Source: an uncultured Prevotellaceae bacterium (GTDB lineage: Bacteria > Bacteroidota > Bacteroidia > Bacteroidales > Bacteroidaceae). Taken from it: a DNA stretch of 56,681 nucleotides. The notes beneath the pieces are model-generated. The model made no database searches, was not told the DNA's origin, and saw nothing but the letters and a program-made list of their open reading frames with translations. Shown here in pieces: positions 41,450 through 49,455 of the stretch. Where the stretch lies: positions 1 to 56,681 of the forward strand of contig CAMVAT010000020.1 of assembly GCA_947165505.1 (NCBI GenBank), given 5' to 3'. The translations under genes and the position numbers were made by a program. How positions within the stretch are numbered: position 1 is the first letter of the stretch; each line of letters begins with the position of its first letter.

Positions 41450-41824
41450 ATGAAAAAGATTATCCTTTTGATGCTGCTCGCTATATGCAGTTTGCCCATG
41501 ATGGCACAAAACGATGTGTATGCTGACCCCGAATCCCCCGCCCAGTTCCGCGGTGGACAGGTGGGCTTGCAGACATGGCTTGCGGACAACTTGGTCTATC
41601 CGAAAGAGGCTGCTGCACAGAAGATTGAGGGCAGGGTCATTGTGAAATTGACGATTGATCGGGGTGGCAATGTGACTTCGCCCGTCATCATGAGGAGCGC
41701 TGACCCGATTTTGGACAAGGCTGCCATCAAACTGGTGAAGAAAATGCCCAAATGGACTCCCGCCAAGAAGAACGGCAAATCTGTTGAGTCAACATTTGTA
41801 CTCCCAATCAGTTATAAGTTGTAG
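41450..41824 (+). CDS. Secreted TonB C-terminal-domain protein
   Basis: A 124-residue periplasmic protein: signal peptide (MKKIILLMLLAICSLPMMAQ), then a single TonB C-terminal domain of about 90 residues (LVYPKEAAAQKIEGRVIVKL, SADPILDKAAIKLVKKMPKW, FVLPISYKL). It has no transmembrane anchor or Pro-rich spacer, so it is not a complete TonB. Stand-alone domains of this type are common in Bacteroidota; whether they modulate TonB-dependent transport is unknown. Monocistronic between a strong promoter and a strong terminator. Confidence 0.92.
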   Translation: MKKIILLMLLAICSLPMMAQNDVYADPESPAQFRGGQVGLQTWLADNLVYPKEAAAQKIEGRVIVKLTIDRGGNVTSPVIMRSADPILDKAAIKLVKKMPKWTPAKKNGKSVESTFVLPISYKL

Positions 41825-41840
41825 CTTATGAACAGTAAGA

Positions 41841-41876
41841 ACACAAAACCATCGGCCCGGGCCGATGGTTTTGTGT
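41841..41876 (+). terminator. Perfect 36-bp palindromic terminator
   Basis: ACACAAAACCATCGGCCC directly followed by its exact complement, 16 bp after the TonB-domain stop codon. It has no unpaired loop base, so the RNA hairpin would open in the centre. Confidence 0.85.
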
Positions 41877-41895
41877 TAATAGATATTCATGTGGC

Positions 41896-42004
41896 CTACG
41901 GCGTAACACGAATAATCAGCAATGAGCATCAATTAGCCACAAATTATAATTCATGGAAAAATTCGTGGGCGATTTGTGCATATTCATGTAGCGTCGCAGA
42001 CATC
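41896..42004. repeat. Family F element, copy 1
   Basis: A roughly 110-bp element beginning GGCGTAACACGAATAATCA and ending CATATTCATGTAGCGTCGCA. The ends are imperfect inverted repeats. Copies 2 and 3 follow at 42134-42254 and 42440-42547. Confidence 0.85.
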
Positions 42005-42133
42005 TTATCATGCCGTAGGCATCATGTTGTTCTGAGTTGTTCAAAGTTGTTTGAAAAAACAAGAGATTGTATCTTATTTGAAACAACACGGGACAACATT
42101 AAACAACTTTTTGGGCTTGCGCCCTTATTTTTG
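42005..42133. repeat. Inverted GTTGTTCAAAGTTGTTT-type repeats between family F copies
   Basis: AGTTGTTCAAAGTTGTTTGA near 42036 and a complementary ACAACATTAAACAACT near 42093 form a long imperfect hairpin. No gene is visible. Confidence 0.6.
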
Positions 42134-42254
42134 CCTACGGCGTAACACGAATAATCAGGAATGAACATGAATGAGTCATAAATGATTATTGATGAAAAAT
42201 TTATGGAAAATTCGTGGGCAATTTGTGCATATTCATGTAGCGTCGCAGACATCC
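42134..42254. repeat. Family F element, copy 2
   Basis: Same ends as copy 1, with a more diverged middle. The flanking GCCTACGGCGTAACACG start is identical to copy 1. Confidence 0.85.
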
Positions 42255-42316
42255 ACCATGCTTCATCATAGGCACAAGCACATCATATTTGAGAAATTTT
42301 TGAATCAGATTTGTAA

Positions 42317-42396
42317 AATTTCCACGCGAAGCGTGCATCGATATGATAAGGCTTTCACGCAGCGTGAAAGGATTTGACACGCTCTGCGTGGAAATT
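42317..42396. repeat. Nested stem-loop AATTTCCACGCGAAGCGTG
   Basis: Arms 42317-42335 and 42378-42396 are complementary except for one or two positions and enclose a second hairpin, TTTCACGCAGCGTGAAA. A single arm recurs at 42558-42578, where it overlaps the stop codon of the GH2 gene. Confidence 0.75.
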
Positions 42397-42439
42397 AATC
42401 AAATTTTGTTCAAATTATTCAAAATCATTGGATGATGTG

Positions 42440-42547
42440 GCGGCGTAACACGAATAATCAGGAATGAGCATCAATTAGCCACAAATTATAATTCATGGAA
42501 AAATTCGTGGGCAATTCTTGCATATTCATGTGGCGTCGCAGACATCC
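42440..42547. repeat. Family F element, copy 3
   Basis: Nearly identical to copy 1 over its whole length. A half element is at 47797-47855. Confidence 0.85.
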
Positions 42548-42576
42548 ATTTGATGGATTTCCACGCGAAGCGTGCA

Positions 42577-45198
42577 TCAATTTCCTTCCAATTCAATGCT
42601 GTATTTCATCCCTTCCGGCACGATGCAACGGATGGTCTTCTGTCCGTGCGGCTCGATGGTGAGATAATTGTCGCTGTAGATGACACCGTCGATGGGATGG
42701 CCTTTCTTGTCTTTGAACACCACGCGGAGCAGATACACCACCCGGTCGGTGGGGTTGCTGACGGTCAACGTGATATGAAGAGACGGATCCACCTTGCTGA
42801 CCTCCTCTTTGATCTTGCATTTCGGCTGCGGTTGGTTGCCCACGGCTTTCAGGTCGGCATGCTTCAGCATCGGCGTTCCCGTCCAGTCGGATTTCTCCCA
42901 GTCGAAGACGTCTTCCGAACGCGTGAGCGCATACTCGTTCTCGGAGATGACACGTCCGTCAGACTCCAATGTCAGGAACAGGTAACCATTGTTTTCCGTC
43001 AGTGGGATGGGGTCAAACACCTCGACCGACGACAGGGGCGGCAACGTCACGGCCTTCTCCTTGCTGACTAACAATTGCCCGTTCATGCCATAGACCTTCA
43101 TGCGGGCCGTGGCGTTGAGGGTGTTGTCACGGCTGTTGACCGCCCGCACATCATGCCTGAGGGGGTTGTAAATCAGTTGCTCGTTCTGGCAGGCTTTTTT
43201 CACGGCATAGAAAGCCGCATTCGGCCGCAGGTAGTAGTCGTAGAGTTGCCAATAGAGACTGGGCCGCGCGCTGTTGAGCATCCACTGCACCAGTGCGGTG
43301 GCTTTCGGACTGTGATACCTGAACGCCTCAAACATCGCTTTCGTGCCATCGTAATTCACCATGTTGGCTTTGCGGAGGAAGTCGTCCAGACCCGTGGCCT
43401 CCCCGTATCGGTTGGCGACGGTTCTTTTCAGTACATCCAGTTTGTTGAACGCCTCGGCTGCTGCCGTGCAGTGGTAGTCCCATACCTCATCCAACGGCCA
43501 CAGTTGGTCGCCGAGCATTTGCTGCAAGGACTCCTTCACAGGCAACTGCGCCCCGATGCCGGTCTCCGTGTTGAAACCGAACGCGCCGCCGGGTGCCTCG
43601 CTGCTGTACCAATAGACGGGTGCCACATACTCATAGGGTCCCGCCATCTTGGTGCCCGAGGTGCCGGAGAGGTCGCTCTCCATCTTTTTGGCCGAGGTGA
43701 TATAGGGGCGGTCGTCGATGGTCTTCTGAGCCTGTTGGTAGTGTTGCTCCAACTTGGGCACGGGCAGTTTGTCGCTGCCCACAAACCAGGCGATGATGGA
43801 GGGATGATTGCGCAGATAGCGCAACTGGTCGTCGTAGGATTGTGAGATGATTCGCACATCCTCGTCGGTGAGGATGCCACCGTAGCGGTTGTCGCACGGC
43901 TTGCCGAGATAGTCCTCCCACTCCCAGAAACAACTCCATCCGGCCAACAGCAAGATGCCTTTCTGGTCGCAGAGGTCGTACAGCGTCTGCGAGGTGCCCC
44001 AGAATCCCTCCAGACGCACGGTGTTGAGGTTCATCTCTTTGACCAGTTCCAACTGCCGGTCATACCGTTCCGCATCATCACGGAGAAAAATGTCGTCGGT
44101 CCATCCCGCTCCTAATAATTGGATACGCTTGCCGTTAAGCGTAAACGCACGATAGCCGTCGTTGGTGATGAAACTGCTGGTCTCGCGGATGCCGAAACGC
44201 ACGGTCTGACTGTCGGACACGTCATCCTCCTGTTGAGGCGTTTGAGCGTTGAGCTGTAGGGCGTTATTGACAGGAGAACTGAAAAGATGGTCTCCTTCAT
44301 GGATGGTCTTAAAATAGAGCGTCAGGTCGTACAACTCGGGCTTGCCCATCGTATGGCACCACCACAACCGTGGGTTTATCACATGCAACTCCTTCATCAC
44401 CTCGTTGTCGATGCGGATGGTCTTCACCTCCCGGGCGAGGAGTGTGACGGACACCTCGCACATCATGCCTTCGAACGAACACAACAAGCGGCCTTTGACG
44501 TCCTTGTCGCTGAGGTTGCGCACCTGCGTCTCGACCTTTACCCAAGCCTCGTCCAGCGTCGTCAGATTGACGCGCGTGTTCACACGGGGCGACTCAATCA
44601 CCACGGAACCACTGCGTTGCACCTTCACGGGGCGCACAATGCCCATGCTCTCATCCAGCGGGCGCGGGTTCCAGTCCACAAAACCGATGTTGTATTCTCC
44701 GGGCTGACAAGGCCACGTCATCACCACTAACGTGTTCTGTTCTTTCGCCACCCCCGTCACATCAAGGGCAAAGGTGCGAAAAGGACCCGCCAGCGTGTCG
44801 CGCGATGCCACTTTCACGCCGTTGAGGAAGATGTCGGCACGATAGTCGATGCCCTCGAACAGCAACCGCACATGCTCGTCCGCATCCAATGGCAATAAAG
44901 AGAACGATTTCTTATACACCCAAGGCACTGAAAAACGTTTTTTGTCATACTGGCGGTAATGGTCTTTCTCCAAGATGCCTGGATACTCGCCGTTGGCGGT
45001 CAAAACGCCCATGACCGTGGCTGGCACGTCCGTGGAATACCATTGAGCAGAAGAGGCATCCTGGGCTGACAGTGCCGCCCCGTCGAGTCCTACTGCCTCT
45101 GATGACTGGCAGAGCCAACCCTTGTCCAAATTGATGGTCTGTGCCACGCCCAATGACGTGCAAAACATCGTCAACAACAGGAATATGATTTTTTTCAT
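42577..45198 (-). CDS. GH2 of the exo-beta-glucosaminidase / endo-beta-mannosidase type
   Basis: An 873-residue secreted GH2 enzyme (signal peptide ends LGVAQ). Jelly-roll (about 25-190, with VYKKSFSL and ADIFLNGVKV), Ig-like domain (about 195-330), TIM barrel (about 340-640) and two C-terminal Ig-like domains. The residue in the acid/base position is Asp in WFVGSDKLP, not the usual Asn-Glu, and the nucleophile is Glu in FNTETGIG. This pattern is characteristic of the exo-beta-D-glucosaminidase (CsxA) and plant-type endo-beta-mannosidase subgroup. Substrates could be chitosan oligosaccharides or mannosyl glycans. No transporter gene is adjacent and no promoter was seen. Its stop codon overlaps a dispersed repeat. 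Confidence 0.88.
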   Translation of the reverse strand: MKKIIFLLLTMFCTSLGVAQTINLDKGWLCQSSEAVGLDGAALSAQDASSAQWYSTDVPATVMGVLTANGEYPGILEKDHYRQYDKKRFSVPWVYKKSFSLLPLDADEHVRLLFEGIDYRADIFLNGVKVASRDTLAGPFRTFALDVTGVAKEQNTLVVMTWPCQPGEYNIGFVDWNPRPLDESMGIVRPVKVQRSGSVVIESPRVNTRVNLTTLDEAWVKVETQVRNLSDKDVKGRLLCSFEGMMCEVSVTLLAREVKTIRIDNEVMKELHVINPRLWWCHTMGKPELYDLTLYFKTIHEGDHLFSSPVNNALQLNAQTPQQEDDVSDSQTVRFGIRETSSFITNDGYRAFTLNGKRIQLLGAGWTDDIFLRDDAERYDRQLELVKEMNLNTVRLEGFWGTSQTLYDLCDQKGILLLAGWSCFWEWEDYLGKPCDNRYGGILTDEDVRIISQSYDDQLRYLRNHPSIIAWFVGSDKLPVPKLEQHYQQAQKTIDDRPYITSAKKMESDLSGTSGTKMAGPYEYVAPVYWYSSEAPGGAFGFNTETGIGAQLPVKESLQQMLGDQLWPLDEVWDYHCTAAAEAFNKLDVLKRTVANRYGEATGLDDFLRKANMVNYDGTKAMFEAFRYHSPKATALVQWMLNSARPSLYWQLYDYYLRPNAAFYAVKKACQNEQLIYNPLRHDVRAVNSRDNTLNATARMKVYGMNGQLLVSKEKAVTLPPLSSVEVFDPIPLTENNGYLFLTLESDGRVISENEYALTRSEDVFDWEKSDWTGTPMLKHADLKAVGNQPQPKCKIKEEVSKVDPSLHITLTVSNPTDRVVYLLRVVFKDKKGHPIDGVIYSDNYLTIEPHGQKTIRCIVPEGMKYSIELEGN

Positions 45199-45340
45199 GG
45201 CCGGTTGATGTTGGTTATGAGTTCTCTAACATGACGGCGCCAAGCAGTGCCGCGTCTTCAAGATGTGAGGGGGCGATATGCAAACGGGCTACTGACTCGG
45301 CATAACCGACAAACGATAATGCATAACGTTTGAATCCCCT

Positions 45341-45832
45341 TTACTTCAAATACTCAAAGATGTCAATGGCTCCCATCTCGTCTTCGACATCCATCGACGG
45401 AACCCTCTCCACAATCTTGGTTTTGCCACTCGCTTTATCTACATAAAAATGCACAAAAGCACCCGTGTAACTGCGGAAAACCACTTCAAATGTGGTGTCC
45501 GTCTCTTCTCCCATCAATAAATACATCATAGAGGATTTATCCACAGGCTCCTCTCCGTCTGATGTTTGGCTTTTGTCTTTCTCTTCCTCGGCATTCCAAC
45601 CATATTGTTGATGACAATAGTTGCCCACTCCTTCAAGGGCCACCTCTGCCGTGATCTTACGTTTCGAGACACTGGCACTGTCAGCGTCTGCAACCGGCAT
45701 ACGCTCATCTTGCGCCTTTTTCACGCTGTCTTGAACTTCTGTTTGAGAGGATGTGTTGGCCTCTGTCTTGTGATTACCACATGAACAAAACAATAAAACC
45801 AAAAACGCGGTAGATACGAGAATCAATTTCAT
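45341..45832 (-). CDS. Hypothetical lipoprotein
   Basis: A 163-residue lipoprotein (signal ending LLFCSC, mature start GNHKTEA). A charged, Ser/Thr/Glu-rich linker (about 22-60) is followed by a compact domain of about 100 residues (VALEGVGNYCHQQYGW, FEVVFRSYTGAFVHFYVDKA). I do not recognise it. A -7 element TAACTTTG is at 45870-45863, with no good -33. It may be read on into the GH2 gene, 142 bp downstream, where nothing else is visible. Confidence 0.75.
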   Translation of the reverse strand: MKLILVSTAFLVLLFCSCGNHKTEANTSSQTEVQDSVKKAQDERMPVADADSASVSKRKITAEVALEGVGNYCHQQYGWNAEEEKDKSQTSDGEEPVDKSSMMYLLMGEETDTTFEVVFRSYTGAFVHFYVDKASGKTKIVERVPSMDVEDEMGAIDIFEYLK

Positions 45833-45890
45833 AATATGCTATTTTTTAAAGTTTATAATGTGCAAAGTTACAAGTTTTTTTGAAAAAGCA

Positions 45891-45920
45891 TTGGATAAGT
45901 CTGAAAAAGTATTATTTTTG
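45891..45920 (+). promoter_or_regulatory. Promoter of the Sel1 pseudogene
   Basis: TTG (45891-45893) and TATTTTTG (45913-45920), 19-bp spacer, complete although the gene is broken. Confidence 0.65.
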
Positions 45921-45974
45921 TAGCAGAAAACCCTTTACCGTCAGACTGACGGATAATCATTCACCCTTAATAAG

Positions 45975-46161
45975 ATGAAACGTATGAAAAAGACGATGCT
46001 GCTCCTCTTGGTCTGCACTTTAACGGCTGTGGGCTATGCACAGGATTTAACGAGACGGCCTCGGTATCAAGAAGAATCTTGAGCGCGCGAAGTACTGGCT
46101 TCAGAAAGCTGCCGATAAAGGTGTCGTCCAAGCAAAGGAAGTACTGCAAGAACTGAAGTAG
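45975..46161 (+). pseudogene. Broken Sel1-repeat protein gene
   Basis: The first frame codes a signal peptide (MKRMKKTMLLLLVCTLTAVG, ending YAQ) and stops at 46080-46082. In another frame, from about 46053, the sequence reads GLGIKKNLERAKYWLQKAAD and ends LQELK before TAG at 46159-46161; this is one Sel1 repeat. The interior repeats are gone and the join is out of frame, so a deletion removed the middle of a multi-repeat gene. The promoter survives. Confidence 0.8.
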
Positions 46162-46188
46162 GGATGCGGTGTTCTTGCAGCACTTCCT
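46136..46188. terminator. Hairpin at the end of the Sel1 pseudogene
   Basis: Arms 46136-46153 and 46171-46188, 18 bp with one mismatch. It lies between two convergent units (Sel1 remnant and the 46222-47295 gene) but has no clear T-run. Confidence 0.5.
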
Positions 46189-46221
46189 GTAGGCTCGGTC
46201 TTCTATTTGGTCGTCAGTGAC

Positions 46222-47295
46222 CTATTCCCATGCCTGTCCTTGGTTGATGGTCAGAAGGGTGTCGATGTAGAGGCCGGCATCGTAGATGAAGGCTCCGTGT
46301 ATGACCGTCGGCAGACCGGCATTGCGGATGCTGGCAGCGGCGTTGTATTGGCTGTTGAGAAACGTTTCCCACGCCTCGTTCAGTTTTCGCGCCGCCTGGC
46401 GGGCCTCCTCACGCTGTTCGCCGTTGTCATACTCCGCCGTGTTATCGGTCAGCTGCTTGCTTTTATCCATCAGGTATTGTATTCGCGCCCTCTCATCGCC
46501 GGCCACTTTGCCATCGTAGGTCTGCAGCATCTTGGCTTCCGGACTGTCGGGCAACAGATAACCCGTCCTCAGGTCGAGCGATGCCTGCCGGCGCTCGCAC
46601 ATCAAGTCGACCACCCATGCGTCTTCAAGCGGTTTCATACTGTACCATTCGCCGTTGGTCGCACATTCGTCGTAGTACAGCACCGCAGCCCCCAGCAGTT
46701 CCCACCAGGCGTCGTTCTCCTTGGCCAGTGCCTCTCTCACCTTTTCGGGCAGTGGCGAGGTGTTGCCCGCCGCGTCGCGTATCGGCGTGTGGGTCGTCAT
46801 CCAGCACTTCAGCACGGCCAGATACAGGTCTATGGCGTTGCCCACATACGAGTATCCGTTCATCTCCATCTGTGAACCGGCCGCCATGTCTTCGATGCTG
46901 TTGAGGATGCGTTCGGTGGTCTGCTTCACGTCGGCAAACCGCTCGATGCGGGTGAGGTCGGTGGTCTTCTTCTTGTTGGTGAAATACACCTGCTGGATGA
47001 TTTTCGTGTTGAGCTGTGCCCATTCAAAGAGGGTGTAGCGCTCTTCGTCGGTAAAAGAGCAGGTGCATTGCAACAGCCTTACCATCATCCGCTCGCGCTC
47101 GGTGCCTGGCTGCATCTTGGCGTCGTCGGAGATAAACGTGATGTCGGGGTCGTCGTAGGCCTTCTTGACTTCGTCGTAGAACTGCTTCAGACGGGCCTCG
47201 TCGGCCGTGAATGTCAACTGGGGCAGGGCGTTTGCAGCCGCCAATGTCATGGGCAGAGCGAAGCCCAACAACCATGCGAAGATGAGTTTTTTCAT
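46222..47295 (-). CDS. Secreted hypothetical protein, helical
   Basis: A 357-residue protein with signal peptide (ends TLAAANA). The mature part is rich in helices and charged residues (EARLKQFYDEVKKAYDDPD, ERFADVKQTTERILNSIED, EREALAKE-type segments). I recognise no family. A 42-bp copy of its 3' end is found at 38842-38883, so a paralogue once existed 7.4 kb away. Promoter at 47324-47355. Confidence 0.8.
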   Translation of the reverse strand: MKKLIFAWLLGFALPMTLAAANALPQLTFTADEARLKQFYDEVKKAYDDPDITFISDDAKMQPGTERERMMVRLLQCTCSFTDEERYTLFEWAQLNTKIIQQVYFTNKKKTTDLTRIERFADVKQTTERILNSIEDMAAGSQMEMNGYSYVGNAIDLYLAVLKCWMTTHTPIRDAAGNTSPLPEKVREALAKENDAWWELLGAAVLYYDECATNGEWYSMKPLEDAWVVDLMCERRQASLDLRTGYLLPDSPEAKMLQTYDGKVAGDERARIQYLMDKSKQLTDNTAEYDNGEQREEARQAARKLNEAWETFLNSQYNAAASIRNAGLPTVIHGAFIYDAGLYIDTLLTINQGQAWE

Positions 47296-47323
47296 GATTT
47301 GGGATGTTTGTTATACATTGCTG

Positions 47324-47355
47324 CAAATATACTGTTTTTTCAAGGCTTTTGCAAA
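47324..47355 (-). promoter_or_regulatory. Promoter of the 46222-47295 gene
   Basis: Minus-strand TTTG (47355-47352) and TATATTTG (47331-47324), 20-bp spacer. Confidence 0.7.
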
Positions 47356-47450
47356 CTTTTTAGTGTTTTTTTCGCACTGGGCCGGTTGGCTGCCGGGGCG
47401 TCGTCTGCCTGTGCAGATGACACAGATGCGTAAGCATCTGCAAAAGAAAG

Positions 47451-47557
47451 ATTTTCTTTCTTTCACTTTCTTTTTCTACTTCTATTTCTTCTTCTTCTTT
47501 CTTCTTCTTTCTGCGCGCACGTGCGCAACGCGTGCATGTATGCGCATGCGTGTGTGT
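47451..47557. other. Polypyrimidine tract followed by alternating purine-pyrimidine DNA
   Basis: 47451-47512 is almost pure C/T (three A in 62 bases). 47512-47527 and 47528-47557 then alternate purine and pyrimidine without break (CGCGCACGTGCGCA, then ACGCGTGCATGTATGCGCAT and on). Such sequences can form triplex and Z-DNA. Just before it is a hairpin CAGATGC-GTAA-GCATCTG (47422-47439). The rest of the 47296-47957 gap holds the promoter at 47324, a palindrome CCACTTGCGCAAGTGG (47778-47793) and repeats. Confidence 0.85.
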
Positions 47558-47728
47558 TATAATATCACCGGATTGGTCGGCGGATGAAACGAACATTGAA
47601 AACGGCCACCCATACGGTTGCGTTTTGCCTCATGGTTTGTCTTGTTTTTAAAGATGATTCTCATTTGTTTTTGGTTGCGAAAACGATTCAAAACAGGATC
47701 CTGTTTTTACATGATTTCGTAGTTCAAG

Positions 47729-47756
47729 GGGGCGGGCACGGTGACCCGCCCCTACG
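47729..47756. repeat. Family C palindrome, copy 1
   Basis: GGGCGGGCACGGTGACCCGC followed by CCCTACG. Copies with longer shared flanks are at 55561-55645 and 56479-56573. Confidence 0.85.
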
Positions 47757-47796
47757 TGGCACGAGGATTGATGACCGCCACTTGCGCAAGTGGTCA

Positions 47797-47855
47797 CGGC
47801 ATATTCATGGATACATTCATGGTGATTCATGCGCATTCGTGTGGCGTCGCAGACC
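47797..47855. repeat. Half family F element
   Basis: ATATTCATGG units followed by TTCGTGTGGCGTCGCAGAC, the right end of the family F element of 41.9-42.5 kb. Confidence 0.65.
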
Positions 47856-47957
47856 ATAAATGACAATAATAAAGGACGGCCGGTGGCAGTGAGATATACG
47901 CTGCCCATCAACTATTCGTATTAGGCTGATAAACCGTGAGGAGGTCATCGGATGCGC

Positions 47958-48599
47958 TCATTTTTTCTCGAGCTTTTTCTTGATGATGGGGTGCTTGTAC
48001 CATTTGGGTTTCGAGCCGCGGGTAATCTCGTCGATGCCGCCTATGAAATGGTCGGCAAAGCAGTAGCATAACCATGCGGGGATGATGTTGTCCTTGTTCT
48101 TATTGACCAACTCGCAAATCTTCTCGCGCTGATCGTTCTCCATCTGCTCGCGCATGGCCATTTCGCTTCTGCGGGCCTCTTCCCATACCGCGGGGTCGTC
48201 GCTGAACACGTCGATGTGAAAGCCTTCGGGCGAACAGCGGTTCACCTCGTTGATGGCTTCCTGCAGGCGCTGCGACAAGGGCGAGCCCTCGATGGTGCCG
48301 TTGCGCCTGTCGATGGTGATGTGGCGGCTGTCGGGTATGAGCACATAGAGGCTGCGCTCAGGCCAATCCTTGTAGTCGTGGATGCGTATGAAACTGTTCT
48401 GCTCGACGGTGACGGTGACGGAGAAGTGACCGTTGTCGATGAGGATAATCTGTGCATTCGTGGTGTCTTCGTTGACGATGAGGTAGAGTGATGTCTCATA
48501 GGAATCTGTCGTTCCCTCGATGGTCACGGTCACTTTCTTGGCAAATAATGTTGTCATGCCCAGCAGCAGCAGGGTCAGAGCGGCTAACTTCTTTTTCAT
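47958..48599 (-). CDS. Secreted protein with DUF4369-like N-terminal domain
   Basis: A 213-residue protein: signal peptide (ends TLFAK), then a beta-domain (about 22-105, SLYLIVNEDTTNAQIILID and GHFSVTVTVEQNSFIRI) that resembles DUF4369, the domain usually found before thioredoxin-like domains in Bacteroidota. Here no thioredoxin follows; residues 105-213 are helical and end in a lysine-rich tail (HPIIKKKLEKK). Possibly a truncated or divergent member. Own promoter at 48647-48677. Confidence 0.75.
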   Translation of the reverse strand: MKKKLAALTLLLLGMTTLFAKKVTVTIEGTTDSYETSLYLIVNEDTTNAQIILIDNGHFSVTVTVEQNSFIRIHDYKDWPERSLYVLIPDSRHITIDRRNGTIEGSPLSQRLQEAINEVNRCSPEGFHIDVFSDDPAVWEEARRSEMAMREQMENDQREKICELVNKNKDNIIPAWLCYCFADHFIGGIDEITRGSKPKWYKHPIIKKKLEKK

Positions 48600-48646
48600 G
48601 ATGATATGTCTTTTTAGTGATACGTCAATATGGGTGCTTCTGTTTG

Positions 48647-48677
48647 CAAATGTATGGAATTATTTTCAAACCGCCAA
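48647..48677 (-). promoter_or_regulatory. Promoter of the 47958-48599 gene
   Basis: Minus-strand TTG (48677-48675) and TACATTTG (48654-48647), 20-bp spacer. Confidence 0.6.
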
Positions 48678-48720
48678 GCAATCAGCGTATTTTTTTTCCT
48701 TCATTTATTGCTTTTCATTC

Positions 48721-48751
48721 TTGCTTATTAAAAATAATATAAGTATCTTTG
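48721..48751 (+). promoter_or_regulatory. Promoter of the SH3-like gene
   Basis: TTG (48721-48723) and TATCTTTG (48744-48751), 20-bp spacer. It diverges from the promoter at 48647. Confidence 0.7.
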
Positions 48752-48824
48752 CAGCATGAATGTTGACACTGATATTCCGGTGTGCCGACATACATTGATG
48801 GCTAACCACTAAATAGTAGAAGAT

Positions 48825-49346
48825 ATGAAAAAACTGATTTTGACGACCCTGACAATGGTCTTTGCCCTGTCTGTGTATGCGCAGACGAAGGCAAGTGCTT
48901 GCATCGCTGACCCCAGCGGCACACCTACTAACGTGAGAAATGCGCCTAACGGCAAGGTGGTGATGAAACTTTCCAATCAGGCTGACGGCTTTGAGGTGAC
49001 ACTGCTCGAAGTGAAAGGCAAATGGTGGAGGATAGACCCTACCGTTTGGCTCTGCGGCGATGTAGATGAAGAATCTTTGGAACTCAAGGGGTCGAAGACG
49101 GGCTATTGGGTCCATTACTCGGTGCTGGGGTTCGGCATCGCCGGTGAACAAGAAAATGTGTTGCGCCAGACACCGTCGCCCAAGGGCAAGCCCCTCCGTC
49201 TGACAACCTCCTACTTGCTTGACGTCACACTCCGCCCCTTGGAGATCCGCGGGAAATGGATCAAGGTGATTACCTCCGACCTTCGCCATACGGGATGGAT
49301 GCCCATCGACCGTATTTGCTCCAATCCGCTTACCACCTGTCCCTAA
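48825..49346 (+). CDS. Secreted protein with SH3-like domains
   Basis: A 173-residue protein with signal peptide (ends SVYAQ). The segment PSGTPTNVRNAPNGKVVMKL (about residues 30-50) is the beginning of a bacterial SH3 domain, and VTLLEVKGKWWRI is its second strand. A second copy seems to lie at about 115-165 (LDVTLRPLEIRGKWIKVITS). Bacterial SH3 domains often bind cell-wall peptides or protein partners. Role unknown. No family beyond SH3 recognised. Confidence 0.85.
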   Translation: MKKLILTTLTMVFALSVYAQTKASACIADPSGTPTNVRNAPNGKVVMKLSNQADGFEVTLLEVKGKWWRIDPTVWLCGDVDEESLELKGSKTGYWVHYSVLGFGIAGEQENVLRQTPSPKGKPLRLTTSYLLDVTLRPLEIRGKWIKVITSDLRHTGWMPIDRICSNPLTTCP

Positions 49347-49455
49347 TCCTGACCTGCGAATCGCGGATGCCTGTCACTCTGTCTCGCCCTTGCCTAGATA
49401 CGCTTTGCACAGTGACCTTCGGTTGACGGCAATTTGTGTTACATTACCACGGCAT

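Noticed and set aside
41450..41824. Complete TonB protein
   Set aside because: There is a cleavable signal peptide and no membrane anchor or proline-rich spacer; only the C-terminal domain is present.
41828..42145. 105-residue plus-strand ORF after the TonB-domain gene
   Set aside because: It starts just before the terminator palindrome and runs through the family F and hairpin repeats.
41880..42580. CRISPR array
   Set aside because: The repeats are about 110 bp with irregular, large spacing and inverted ends, and no cas gene is near. The other repeat groups of the window also lack the regular short-repeat/spacer form.
47360..47859. Short ORFs on both strands in the 47.4-47.9 kb gap
   Set aside because: They are translations of the pyrimidine tract, the alternating tract and repeats; no start context or family pattern.
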